Assembly: GCA_028716365.1 (NCBI GenBank) | Contig: JAQUPZ010000003.1 | Coordinates: forward strand, 186,001 to 250,000 | From: Kiritimatiellia bacterium | Lineage (GTDB): Bacteria; Verrucomicrobiota; Kiritimatiellia; UBA8416; YA12-FULL-48-11 | Length of the DNA stretch: 64,000 nt | Direction of reading: 5' to 3' | In this document: positions 45,113-53,356 of the stretch, in pieces | Position numbering within the stretch: the stretch's first letter is position 1 | How the letters are laid out: every line of letters begins with the position of its first letter | Notes under the pieces: model-generated | Seen by the model: only the letters and a program-made list of their open reading frames with translations | Database searches by the model: none | What the model was told of the DNA's origin: nothing | Translations under genes and position numbers: made by a program

Positions 45113-45247
45113 ATGAAACAGTTATGGCACCCGTCGAAGAAGAAACGGAAGCGTAGATTGGGATTCCGGTCCAGAATGCGTACCGCCGGCGGACGCAAGT
45201 GTATTGCCCGCCGACGTAAGAAGGGCCGTGTCCGCCTGACTGCTTAA
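45113..45247 (+). CDS. rpmH: 50S ribosomal protein L34
   Basis: 44 residues, very basic, with the family line [12 protein letters not shown] and the C-terminal [13 protein letters not shown]34 sits near the base of the large subunit. A GGATGG tract precedes the ATG. rpmH followed by rnpA, yidD and yidC is a near-universal bacterial order. dnaA, which often lies upstream near the replication origin, is not present here, and no DnaA-box cluster was noticed. Confidence 0.97.
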   Translation: MKQLWHPSKKKRKRRLGFRSRMRTAGGRKCIARRRKKGRVRLTA

Positions 45248-45257
45248 GGAGTCAGCC

Positions 45258-45692
45258 ATGTGTGTTTCCGGTGTACCAGCCGGAGTGAGTCTGGGACAAC
45301 CTCCTGCTTTAAAGGTGGATGGCATTGATAGGCGGCTTTCCCGTAGACAGCGTATTTCGGATTCAAGGATTTTCAGGGAAACTTTCCGTGCTGGCAAGCG
45401 TTATGCCGGAAGATTTCTTGTTATGTGGCTAAGATATGCGGACGATGCGTGCCTGCGTCTGGCGGTAATTGTCAGCAAGAAGACATTCAAAAGATCGGTG
45501 GATCGCTCAAGAGCAAAGAGGCTTCTTAGAGAGTCTTACAGATTGAATCGTTACAGATTACAGGGTAAGGTTGATATTATCCTTGTGGCGCGACGTCATA
45601 TTGGAAAGGTTCGCAGGCAGGATGTTGATGAGGATTTGCTACGAATGGCACATGAAGCTGGAATCCTCTCAGAAGAAGGGCTGAAAAAGTGA
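45258..45692 (+). CDS. rnpA: ribonuclease P protein component RnpA
   Basis: The protein subunit of RNase P, which trims the 5' leader of tRNA precursors. The basic helix [13 protein letters not shown] is the conserved RNR-type motif that contacts the RNA subunit. At 144 residues it has about 27 extra N-terminal residues compared with the family. The start is nevertheless convincing because GGAG lies six bases before the ATG. It follows rpmH by ten bases and overlaps yidD by four (GTGA). Confidence 0.95.
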   Translation: MCVSGVPAGVSLGQPPALKVDGIDRRLSRRQRISDSRIFRETFRAGKRYAGRFLVMWLRYADDACLRLAVIVSKKTFKRSVDRSRAKRLLRESYRLNRYRLQGKVDIILVARRHIGKVRRQDVDEDLLRMAHEAGILSEEGLKK

Positions 45693-45901
45693 TTAGCAGA
45701 CTGTTAATATTAATTATCAGAGTTTATAAGTTGGTGATATCGCCTTTACTTGGTCCCTGTTGCCGGTTCTATCCTTCCTGTTCAGAGTATTCTTCTGAGG
45801 CAATTAGTAAACATGGTGCAATAAAAGGGATAATGTTGGGACTGCTTAGGCTGTGTAAGTGCCATCCTTTTCATCCCGGCGGAGTTGATCTTGTCCCGTA
45901 A
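45689..45901 (+). CDS. yidD: membrane protein insertion efficiency factor YidD
   Basis: 70 residues starting at a GTG that overlaps the rnpA stop. The family's conserved core is present: [17 protein letters not shown] and [10 protein letters not shown]. YidD is a small amphipathic membrane-associated protein that assists YidC-dependent insertion. Its position between rnpA and yidC is standard. Confidence 0.95.
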   Translation: MISRLLILIIRVYKLVISPLLGPCCRFYPSCSEYSSEAISKHGAIKGIMLGLLRLCKCHPFHPGGVDLVP

Positions 45902-45918
45902 CCGGATGAGTTAAAATA

Positions 45919-47775
45919 ATGAATAAATTCGAAACAACAATGGTGGCAATTCTGTTCGTGGTTCTTGGTTTATGGTGGTACGGATACAAGACTTATTTTG
46001 CGCCGCCGGTACAACCGGTAAAATCTGCAGTCTCACAGGTTGACTCGAACAGGAATGTTGTTGTGCAATCTTCATCAAATACTCTTTCCAAGCCTGCTGT
46101 CGTCACGGCCAGGGAAGAAATCAAGGTGGAAAAAAAGGTTGAAACTGTGATGGGGCCGGATGAAGGGCATAAAGAAACTGAACAAATTATCACACTGTCC
46201 AACGACAAGACAGATGTCAAACTCTCCTCGTGGGGTGGGGCGATCATTTCCGTTACGCTGAAGAAATACAGGGAGACACTTGATAAGAAAAGCGGACAAG
46301 TCAAATTTGATTGGTCTGCAAAACCTGCGCTTGCGTATAGCGGAATACCGGGTTTGTCCCAAAACAGTGATTTCAAGGTGACAAGGGATGAGACAGGGCG
46401 GAAGGTGTCTTTTGAGAGGGCCTTGTCTTCCGGTCTCGAGTTTGTCAGGACAATTACATTGGGTGATGGTTACCAGTTACAGGTGGCGGAATCTTTGAAA
46501 AACAAATCAGCCGTTGCTATTAAGTTGCCGGCATATGAACTTAATGCTGGCAGCATGAAGCAGATTCGGACCGTATCAGGTTCGATGGGGTACGAGTATC
46601 TTGGTATCGACTCTTTCTCTTTGTCTCCAAATAGCGGCAAAAAAATCTGTTACTGGGCCAATAAAGGACCGGATGGAGATACTCTGAGCCTGAGCGCGAG
46701 GCTCCAGCCTGCCTTCCGGCAAGGGGGCGGATGTTCAATGTTCAAACCCAAGTTGACTGAGCCTCTTCCTGTCACGACAAATATCGTAAGGATGCTTGCT
46801 TCCGACTGGGTGGCGGTGAAGAACAAGTTTTTCGTCCAGATCCTGGCACCAAAAGGCGGTAGTGCCGGTATTACACTGAACGTCCGCCGTGAGGTACCGC
46901 AAACAGAAAATCCTGCGATTAGTCAAACCTGGGTACAAACAGCAACGCTTGAAGAAGTTTCAACGGCCATGCGCTACCGTGAGCGAGAGCTGGCACCGGG
47001 TGAATCTCTATTTAATGAAATCAGTTATTATGCCGGTCCAAAAGAATATGCACAGTTAAAACTACTCGGCAACAGGCAGGATGACGTAATGGAATTTGGA
47101 TACTGGTTATATCCTATTAGCAAGTTATTGCTTGTGACTTTGAATTTTCTTTACAAAATAATACCTAACTATGGTGTGGCCGTAATTCTTCTAACCATTC
47201 TTGTAAGAATAGTTTTCTGGCCGGTTACTCATAAGAGCACCGAAAGCATGAAGAAAATGCAGCAGATTCAACCGTTGATTAATCAGGTTCGTGAGAAATA
47301 CAAAGACAAACCCCAGAAAATGAATCAGGAGGTAATGGCGATATATAAGGAACAAAAGGTTAATCCAATGTCAGGTTGTCTGCCTATTCTTGTACAGATA
47401 CCGGTATTTATCGCGTTATTTACTGTTCTTCGCAGTGCGGTTGAACTCAGATTTTCGGAATTTCTCTGGATCAGGGATTTGAGTGAGCCTGAAAATCTCC
47501 TGGCTGGGATTATACCTTTTGGTTTGAATATCCTTCCGATAGCAATGGCTGCTACAATGTTTTGGCAGCAGAAAATGACTCCCACGGCAGGTGACCCACA
47601 ACAGCAGAAAATGATGCTCTACATGATGCCGATAATGATGCTTTTCATGTTCTATAAAATGGCTTCTGCCCTTGTGCTTTACTGGACAGTCAGTCAGATA
47701 CTATCGATCTACCAGCTCTACAGGCAGAAAAGAAAAGCTGACGAAGAAGAGAAGGCAAAACACGCAAAGGCATAA
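45919..47775 (+). CDS. yidC: membrane protein insertase YidC
   Basis: 618 residues. An N-terminal transmembrane helix is followed by a large periplasmic domain (about 45-385), as in Gram-negative YidC, then the five-helix insertase core from about 400. Features in the core are TKSTESMKKMQQIQP-like wording (here HKSTESMKKMQQIQP), NPMSGCLPILVQIP and a basic tail KRKADEEEKAKH. YidC inserts membrane proteins alone or with SecYEG. It is the last gene of the rpmH operon and meets gpsA tail to tail seven bases on. Confidence 0.96.
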   Translation: MNKFETTMVAILFVVLGLWWYGYKTYFAPPVQPVKSAVSQVDSNRNVVVQSSSNTLSKPAVVTAREEIKVEKKVETVMGPDEGHKETEQIITLSNDKTDVKLSSWGGAIISVTLKKYRETLDKKSGQVKFDWSAKPALAYSGIPGLSQNSDFKVTRDETGRKVSFERALSSGLEFVRTITLGDGYQLQVAESLKNKSAVAIKLPAYELNAGSMKQIRTVSGSMGYEYLGIDSFSLSPNSGKKICYWANKGPDGDTLSLSARLQPAFRQGGGCSMFKPKLTEPLPVTTNIVRMLASDWVAVKNKFFVQILAPKGGSAGITLNVRREVPQTENPAISQTWVQTATLEEVSTAMRYRERELAPGESLFNEISYYAGPKEYAQLKLLGNRQDDVMEFGYWLYPISKLLLVTLNFLYKIIPNYGVAVILLTILVRIVFWPVTHKSTESMKKMQQIQPLINQVREKYKDKPQKMNQEVMAIYKEQKVNPMSGCLPILVQIPVFIALFTVLRSAVELRFSEFLWIRDLSEPENLLAGIIPFGLNILPIAMAATMFWQQKMTPTAGDPQQQKMMLYMMPIMMLFMFYKMASALVLYWTVSQILSIYQLYRQKRKADEEEKAKHAKA

Positions 47776-47782
47776 TGATTTG

Positions 47783-48790
47783 CTATTCCGGCTTTACGTT
47801 CCGCGACATGAGGGATTCTACGGCATCAAGAGGACTTTTGCCTTTGTGAATGATGGCATGGACTTCTTCCGTGATTGGCACCTCGACTCCCGCTTTATGG
47901 GCCAGATCACGGGCAATCGGACAGTTCCATATGCCTTCAGCCACCTGCTTCATGCTTGCCAGTATGTCGTCAAGTTTTTCGCCTTTACCAAGTCTTTCTC
48001 CAACATTTCTATTTCTGCTGTGGCGGCTGGTACAGGTTACTATCAGATCGCCCATTCCGCTAAGACCTGCAAAAGTCGAAGCCTTTGCGCCAAGAGCATG
48101 TCCCAACCGTGTTATTTCAGCCAGGCCGCGGGTAATCAGTGCTGCCCTGGTATTGTCACCGAAACCAAGTCCATCACTTACACCGACAGCCACGGCAATT
48201 ATGTTTTTCAATGCGCCGCCTAGTTCAATGCCCGCCACATCGTCTGATGTATAAACGCGAAAGCGGCTGTTTGAGAATGTCTTTTGCAGATTGTTTCTGT
48301 AATCGTTGTCTTTTGATGCCACAGTAACGGCGGTTGGGATTCTTGCGGCAACTTCCTCTGCATGGCTTGGACCGGAAAGTGCGGCGAGCGGTAAGGGGCC
48401 CAGGATCTCATGTGCAACCTCGGTCATGCGCTTTCGGGTTTTCTGATCAAAGCCCTTTGCTACGCTCAGTAAACCACAGGAATCGGGTAATAATCCTTTG
48501 AACGATTCTGCAACTGAGCGAAAGAATTTTGTTGGAACAGCAAGAATGACAATATCGGCTTGCAAGCCTGCAGTTTTTCGGTCGGCTGTCCAGTTTAACT
48601 GGCATGGCAGTTTAATGCCGGGAAGATATAATTTGTTCTCACCTGTTTTTTTTATGGCGTTTATGTAATTCGGAAAGGGACCCCAGACTGTGACGTTGTG
48701 GCCATTGCTGTGCAGAACAATGGCAAGGGCTGTTCCCCATCCGCCGTCACCGATTATGCATATGTTCTTTTTCGCTTTACTGTTTTTCAT
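47783..48790 (-). CDS. gpsA: NAD(P)-dependent glycerol-3-phosphate dehydrogenase GpsA
   Basis: A 335-residue cytoplasmic enzyme that makes sn-glycerol 3-phosphate from dihydroxyacetone phosphate for phospholipids. IIGDGGWGTALA at 12-23 is the dinucleotide loop. GGALKNIIAVAVG holds the catalytic lysine and GLSGMGDLIVTC the C-terminal active-site motif. Its start overlaps the end of plsY by 14 bases, so the acyltransferase and the enzyme that makes its substrate are coupled. Confidence 0.96.
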   Translation of the reverse strand: MKNSKAKKNICIIGDGGWGTALAIVLHSNGHNVTVWGPFPNYINAIKKTGENKLYLPGIKLPCQLNWTADRKTAGLQADIVILAVPTKFFRSVAESFKGLLPDSCGLLSVAKGFDQKTRKRMTEVAHEILGPLPLAALSGPSHAEEVAARIPTAVTVASKDNDYRNNLQKTFSNSRFRVYTSDDVAGIELGGALKNIIAVAVGVSDGLGFGDNTRAALITRGLAEITRLGHALGAKASTFAGLSGMGDLIVTCTSRHSRNRNVGERLGKGEKLDDILASMKQVAEGIWNCPIARDLAHKAGVEVPITEEVHAIIHKGKSPLDAVESLMSRNVKPE

Positions 48791-49442
48791 TCATCCCGGG
48801 CTGCTGTTCAGATTTCTTGTTTCTAAAATCGAACCTGTGTTCTGTGCCGTTTATCAGACGTTGAATGTTTGATCTGTGACGCCAAATGGCAAAACTGCCA
48901 AGTATTGTCAGGGCCACAGGAAGAAGCAGGCCCTGCGTGTAATAAAGCAACCATCCGGCGACAACGAGCACAATGGCAGCAACCATGGATGCCAGTGAAA
49001 CATAACGTGTTGCCAGGAAAACAACAGCCCACGTAATCAATCCTGCGACAACCAGCATTGGAACGATACCAGTGAGGGCTCCGGCGCTTGTTGCTATGCC
49101 TTTGCCGCCTTTGAAGCCGAGGTAAACAGGCCAATTGTGGCCGGCAACGGCGAGCGCGGAACATATCAGGGCAAGCAGAAGAGTGTCAATTTCACCGGTA
49201 AATACTGCTGCAGCCCGTGGGAAAAGGAATGCGGGAACAAAGCCCTTAAGTGTGTCGAGAACGAAGGTAAGATATCCCCATTTTCTCCCGACAGAACGCA
49301 GGACATTTGTGGCGCCGATACTGCCACTGCCGGTTTTGTAAAGGTCAACGCCCTTTGCACGGGCAATTATATATCCGAATGGAATGGCTCCCAAGAGATA
49401 GGAGACTGCACCACAGATTATAAATACCAGGATCGAACGCAT
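48777..49442 (-). CDS. plsY: glycerol-3-phosphate acyltransferase PlsY
   Basis: 221 residues with five membrane helices. SGSIGATNVLR and GGKGIATSAGAL are the conserved loops that bind acyl-phosphate and glycerol 3-phosphate. PlsY transfers an acyl group from acyl-phosphate to position 1 of glycerol 3-phosphate. I start at the ATG at 49442, which gives the family N-terminus; the frame opens 16 codons earlier. It is followed directly by gpsA. Confidence 0.95.
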   Translation of the reverse strand: MRSILVFIICGAVSYLLGAIPFGYIIARAKGVDLYKTGSGSIGATNVLRSVGRKWGYLTFVLDTLKGFVPAFLFPRAAAVFTGEIDTLLLALICSALAVAGHNWPVYLGFKGGKGIATSAGALTGIVPMLVVAGLITWAVVFLATRYVSLASMVAAIVLVVAGWLLYYTQGLLLPVALTILGSFAIWRHRSNIQRLINGTEHRFDFRNKKSEQQPGMNEKQ

Positions 49443-49493
49443 AACTTGTATCCTATCCTTGGCATGGCGCGTGACTGATAGGAAAAACAATAC

Positions 49494-49508
49494 ACCGCCA
49501 AAGGCGGT
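49494..49508 (-). terminator. short hairpin after gcvH, possible terminator
   Basis: ACCGCC and GGCGGT pair around a three-base loop, seven bases after the gcvH stop, and on the minus strand a TTGTTTTT tract follows a few bases later. The core CCGCCAAAGGCGG is identical to the insertion in the broken tRNA-Asp at 11942-11954. Confidence 0.5.
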
Positions 49509-49514
49509 TGTCTG

Positions 49515-49904
49515 TTATTCCTCTTCCGGTAGAGACCCCTCGTATTCGTCAATATCCATGAGGCTGTTGAGTTCGGCCATGCTGTCTGGGGCCATCTCTA
49601 CTATCCATCCTCTTCCGAATGGGTCAGAATTTATTAATTCCGGACGACTCAGCAATTCTGTATTGGTCGCGATAATGGTCCCTGAAACTGGCGCATGAAA
49701 ATCAGCAGATGTCTTGACGGATTCAATTACACCTATTTCTTCGCCTGCCTCGTAATGATGCTCATCCGGTTCCGGCAGGTCGATGCTCGTAATGTCGGAT
49801 AACAACTGTTGTCCAACATCAGTGATTCCGACAATAATCTTTTTGCCCTTCACATGAACCCATTCATGCGTTCTTGTATACTTTAGTCGTGTCGGTTCGA
49901 TCAT
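49515..49904 (-). CDS. gcvH: glycine cleavage system H protein (lipoyl carrier)
   Basis: 129 residues. GVIESVKTSADF places the lipoylated lysine at residue 64, in the normal hairpin of the H-protein fold. AAGGTGG six bases before the ATG is a strong ribosome-binding site. H protein shuttles the aminomethyl group between the P, T and L proteins. None of these is nearby, so either they are elsewhere or this copy serves as a lipoate relay. It lies just upstream of plsY-gpsA in the same direction. Confidence 0.95.
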   Translation of the reverse strand: MIEPTRLKYTRTHEWVHVKGKKIIVGITDVGQQLLSDITSIDLPEPDEHHYEAGEEIGVIESVKTSADFHAPVSGTIIATNTELLSRPELINSDPFGRGWIVEMAPDSMAELNSLMDIDEYEGSLPEEE

Positions 49905-50027
49905 GCTTTTCCACCTTACTTCTTATTGCTGATAATGCCTTAAAGAATTGACAGCCTTTTACAGTATGCTTTCAACAGGTCAAGCATCTTTTTATGAAAA
50001 AAATCAAAGGAAGACTGAAAATGGTAT

Positions 50028-50900
50028 TTAATGGCTTCTATTCAGGACAAATTGTGCCATGTAAATAAGGGGCTGAGCATGCAATTTGAAGTGACAGACG
50101 GATGCTGTAGCCTTGTCAATCAGGGTTTTTGCCCGTTGGCGAGCTTCTTCCGGGGTAAATATGGAAAGGGACGTAAATTCGGGTAGATTCTTGTTTCTAT
50201 TGCATCTGGTGCCTGGTTGTGATTCGTCGATGATGTCGTCGATGATCTGGAATGCCAGACCGAGATTGACACCATATTGCGTAAGAGATGCCAATTGTTG
50301 CCTGCTTGCTCTGCCTGCAATAGCACCCATGCGGGCAGCGGCTTTGAACAAATCAGCCGTTTTGTGCAGATGGATAAATTCCACCATTTTGCGTGTTTGC
50401 TGTTTACCTGTTGCGGCCAGATCCTCAACCTGGCCGCCTGCAACTCCCAGGCTTCCTGCGGCTTGTGCGAGTTCAATGATCAGCTGACCTGAGAGATAAG
50501 GTTTAGGGACAGGTGTCTTTGCCAGTATTTCAAAAGCAAAAGTTTGCAATGCGTCACCAGCCAGGACTGCGTTTGCTTCACCGAAAACACGGTGTGATGT
50601 GGGTTTGCCACGTCTGAAATTATCATTATCCATGCATGGCAGATCATCGTGGATTAATGTATATGTATGGAGCAGTTCAATAGCTGCGGCAGGAATCAAA
50701 GCTTTACGGTAAGAAGAGCCGCTGGCTTCGGCGGCAGCAAGACAAAGAATCGGCCTGATTCGTTTTCCTCCTGAGAAGACACTATATCGCATTGCCTTGT
50801 GGAGTATTGCGGGTTTCCTTCTGGATTTTGGGAGCAACCTGTCTAGTACTTTATCAATAATGCGGCTTCGTTCTGCAAGGTATTGTTTTAGCTCAAACAT
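50028..50900 (-). CDS. ispA: polyprenyl (farnesyl/geranylgeranyl) diphosphate synthase
   Basis: 290 residues of the trans-prenyltransferase family. GGKRIRP at 44-50 binds IPP. The first aspartate-rich motif DDLPCMD is at 85-91 and the second, IIDDIID, near 225. The four residues between the first-motif aspartates, and Thr-Tyr just ahead of it (HTYTLIHDD), fit short-chain bacterial enzymes making C15 or C20. It feeds undecaprenyl phosphate and quinone synthesis, linking with uppP. Product length is inferred. Confidence 0.9.
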   Translation of the reverse strand: MFELKQYLAERSRIIDKVLDRLLPKSRRKPAILHKAMRYSVFSGGKRIRPILCLAAAEASGSSYRKALIPAAAIELLHTYTLIHDDLPCMDNDNFRRGKPTSHRVFGEANAVLAGDALQTFAFEILAKTPVPKPYLSGQLIIELAQAAGSLGVAGGQVEDLAATGKQQTRKMVEFIHLHKTADLFKAAARMGAIAGRASRQQLASLTQYGVNLGLAFQIIDDIIDESQPGTRCNRNKNLPEFTSLSIFTPEEARQRAKTLIDKATASVCHFKLHAQPLIYMAQFVLNRSH

Positions 50901-50950
50901 GGTCTATAGCTTATGCTCCAATCGATGCGGCGCAAGAAGAATATGTGGAT

Positions 50951-50979
50951 TTGACAGTATAAGTACTCTAACGTACACT
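50951..50979 (+). promoter_or_regulatory. promoter of the FmdB-like gene
   Basis: Perfect TTGACA (50951-50956), 17-bp spacer, TACACT (50974-50979), followed by GGAG eight bases before the GTG start. Confidence 0.65.
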
Positions 50980-51005
50980 TAAACATTTCACATGGAGATG
51001 ACAAA

Positions 51006-51290
51006 GTGCCCACATACGAATACGAATGTATAAAGTGTAAATATCTTTTTGAAAAATTCCAGAGCATGAAGGATGAATCCCTGAAAAAATGTCCGAAATG
51101 TCGTGGTAAATTGCGACGATTAGTTGGAACAGGTTCCGGTATTATTTTCAAGGGTAGCGGTTTCTATGAAACTGACTACAAAAGAAAAGGTAAAAGCAGC
51201 GGAGAGCCCAAGACAGGGAAGACTGATGCTAAACCGGCACCTTCATCAACGGAACCAAAAAGTAAATCAACTACAACGAAGAAGGAATAG
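51006..51290 (+). CDS. FmdB-type putative regulatory zinc-ribbon protein
   Basis: 94 residues starting with GTG. MPTYEYECIKCKYLFEKFQ and the later CPKC form the FmdB/CxxC_CxxC_SSSS zinc ribbon. The segment GIIFKGSGFYETDYK is characteristic of the family, and a Lys/Ser/Thr-rich disordered tail follows. First described near formamidase genes, the family is widespread and of uncertain role. It is followed ten bases later by a second zinc-ribbon protein. Confidence 0.9.
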   Translation: MPTYEYECIKCKYLFEKFQSMKDESLKKCPKCRGKLRRLVGTGSGIIFKGSGFYETDYKRKGKSSGEPKTGKTDAKPAPSSTEPKSKSTTTKKE

Positions 51291-51299
51291 GAGACACCC

Positions 51300-52001
51300 A
51301 TGATTATTTGTAGTAAATGCGGCAAGGATAATGAGTTGGGACGTGTTTTTTGTACGTCCTGCGGCACAAAGCTTGATCTGACTCATATGTCGAAACAGGC
51401 GATTGCCAAAAGTAATGAAGAGAGTTGGCTAAGTAGCCATTGGAAAAACTTCATTTTGGTTCCGTTGATTCTTATTGTGCTAGTCGTTGTGGGCCTTGTT
51501 CTATGGCCGAATACGGAGCTTATCGGCGGAAAGCCAGTATCTGTAAGTGGCGGGAAGGTGGAGAGAATGATTGCTTCTCTAACAAATCTGAAGGCTGGAC
51601 AGAGAATAGGGCCTTATATCGTTACTGAACAGGAACTGAATGGTTATCTTGAAACTGTGGTTGTAAAGAAGGCAAATTTAACAGCAATGAAGGTTAAGTT
51701 GAGTAAGGAGCTTGTTACAGCCAGTATGGTGAAGGTATTTGCAGAGATCGATTCTGCGAAAGCTAAAATCAAGGTGCCAATAGCTGTTTCCTGCGATGCC
51801 AAATGCGTTCCTGTGGGTGGTAAACTGAAAATAGCCAAGGCGTCCATAGGCCATATGAAACTTTTTGGTCCTCTACTTAAGGTGGCTGAGGTTGTTTTTG
51901 GTAAGGTACTGGCATCTGCACCAAACATTGTGAATTTGAATGCTGTAGACGAAATAAAAGTTGATGATGGTAAAGTATCCGTATTTGTCAGCAAGAAATA
52001 G
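51300..52001 (+). CDS. zinc-ribbon membrane-anchored protein, unknown function
   Basis: 233 residues. An N-terminal zinc ribbon (CSKCGKD and CTSCGTK, residues 4-24) is followed by one transmembrane helix at about 51-70. The extracytoplasmic domain is an alternating beta pattern (for example LTAMKVKLSKELVTASMVKVF) that resembles lipid-binding or AsmA-like repeats only loosely. It probably shares the promoter at 50951. Nothing defines a function. Confidence 0.7.
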   Translation: MIICSKCGKDNELGRVFCTSCGTKLDLTHMSKQAIAKSNEESWLSSHWKNFILVPLILIVLVVVGLVLWPNTELIGGKPVSVSGGKVERMIASLTNLKAGQRIGPYIVTEQELNGYLETVVVKKANLTAMKVKLSKELVTASMVKVFAEIDSAKAKIKVPIAVSCDAKCVPVGGKLKIAKASIGHMKLFGPLLKVAEVVFGKVLASAPNIVNLNAVDEIKVDDGKVSVFVSKK

Positions 52002-52008
52002 TCTTATC

Positions 52009-53289
52009 GTGAATTCTGATAAAAGAAACTGTTCTTCTGCCAGTTCCTTGTTTTCTTGTATAATGCCTGTTTCTGGTCTGTTCTTTATCTTTACAGTTTT
52101 TTTCTTTCTCTCCAGTCTGTTTGCACAGGAAACAGGAGAAAGACCGGCCTATACTAGAACGAAAAGTGAAGTTTCTTCGAGTCCGGAAGGTCATTTCATG
52201 GTTGTTGGTTCCAATACAGTGCAGAATCTTGATTTACTGAGTTGGGCCGAGGAAGTGGTATATAAAGTGGAACGTATCATTGGGATGAAACTCCCATATG
52301 GAGATTCGCGTGTCATAAGAATTGTTGTGAATGATGAAAGGTCTAACTCATCCGGCAGGGTTATAGCAGAGGAACGGATGGAAAATAGTGAGCTTTTCCA
52401 GCGTTTGAGTGTTTATAATTATGATAAGGTTAATGGCGCGGATGCAAATGAAGCGTTGTGTAAGTTGTTGTTAAACGGGTACGTGACGTATTGCCATGCG
52501 AAGAAAACAGAATTGGAAAATACGGCTTCTCGTCCTGTGATTGCGAACACCAATTCTGTACCTCAGTGGTTATACCGTGGCATATCTCAATATATATATC
52601 AGGACCTAAGGGCCAAAAATACGGAGACAATACTGAGGATTTGGAAACGGGGACAGCTCAAGCCTTTTCCTGAATTCTTGAATCCTGTATCCAAAGACAA
52701 TGAATATCCGTATGAATCAGTTAATGGAGTTATGATTGCCTGGCTGGCGTCCTTGCCGGAAAGTGACAAATTGTTCGGCAAAATGTTTGAACAGCTTTCA
52801 ACTGGCGGGACACTTTCTCCGGAATGGTTTACAAAAAATATCAAGGACTGCAATTCCGTATCGGATGTCGACGAGAAATGGGAGAATTGGATTATCGGTC
52901 AATGGCGGGTGGTCCGCCGGCTTGGTGTAGCTACGCCTCTTCAAGTGGAGCAATTGAAAGAACGATTGGTGCTTCAGCAGGGGGATGTCGGTATGCCGCT
53001 TTCTACAAACATCAGTCAGAGAATTATTTTTCAGGATTTGATCGGGATGAAATCTTCTGAATGGCTTCCGACCGTTTTGCAGAATAAAATATCGGAATTA
53101 AAGCTTCTGGGAATGGGGAAGGGGAAAGATTTTAATGATGTTGTTTATGCCTACTGTAAATTTTTGGAAGCTGTTGCTGCTTGTAAGCAGCATGACTACG
53201 CAAAAGATCTCCTGGACAAGGCTGAGATGGATCTGGAAATACTGGAAATGAGGGTATCTGCAGATAGTTTAATTGGGGACGGCAAATAG
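52009..53289 (+). CDS. secreted protein of unknown function (peptidase-MA-like size)
   Basis: About 426 residues. The start is unsure: a GTG at 52009 gives a basic n-region before the hydrophobic segment at about 19-37 (ending SLFAQ), while the ATG at 52063 gives a shorter signal. Neither has a clear ribosome-binding site. The mature part is mixed alpha/beta, with WLYRGISQYIYQDLRAKN, which recalls the helix of gluzincin-like peptidase-MA proteins but without the H-E-x-x-H pair, so it would be inactive. It follows the zinc-ribbon gene by seven bases. I do not recognise a function. Confidence 0.65.
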   Translation: MNSDKRNCSSASSLFSCIMPVSGLFFIFTVFFFLSSLFAQETGERPAYTRTKSEVSSSPEGHFMVVGSNTVQNLDLLSWAEEVVYKVERIIGMKLPYGDSRVIRIVVNDERSNSSGRVIAEERMENSELFQRLSVYNYDKVNGADANEALCKLLLNGYVTYCHAKKTELENTASRPVIANTNSVPQWLYRGISQYIYQDLRAKNTETILRIWKRGQLKPFPEFLNPVSKDNEYPYESVNGVMIAWLASLPESDKLFGKMFEQLSTGGTLSPEWFTKNIKDCNSVSDVDEKWENWIIGQWRVVRRLGVATPLQVEQLKERLVLQQGDVGMPLSTNISQRIIFQDLIGMKSSEWLPTVLQNKISELKLLGMGKGKDFNDVVYAYCKFLEAVAACKQHDYAKDLLDKAEMDLEILEMRVSADSLIGDGK

Positions 53290-53291
53290 AG

Positions 53292-53319
53292 TTGCCAGAA
53301 CCAGTTAAACTGATAACAT
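53292..53319 (+). promoter_or_regulatory. possible promoter of the MFS gene
   Basis: TTGCCA (53292-53297) and TAACAT (53314-53319) with a 16-bp spacer, 37 bases ahead of the MFS start, which has AGGAA in front. Confidence 0.4.
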
Positions 53320-53356
53320 TCATTTTTTCTTTGATTGTACAATGAAAGGAAAGTAG

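Noticed and set aside
47672..48223. 183-codon forward frame overlapping yidC and gpsA
   Set aside because: Shadow of gpsA; yidC ends normally inside it.
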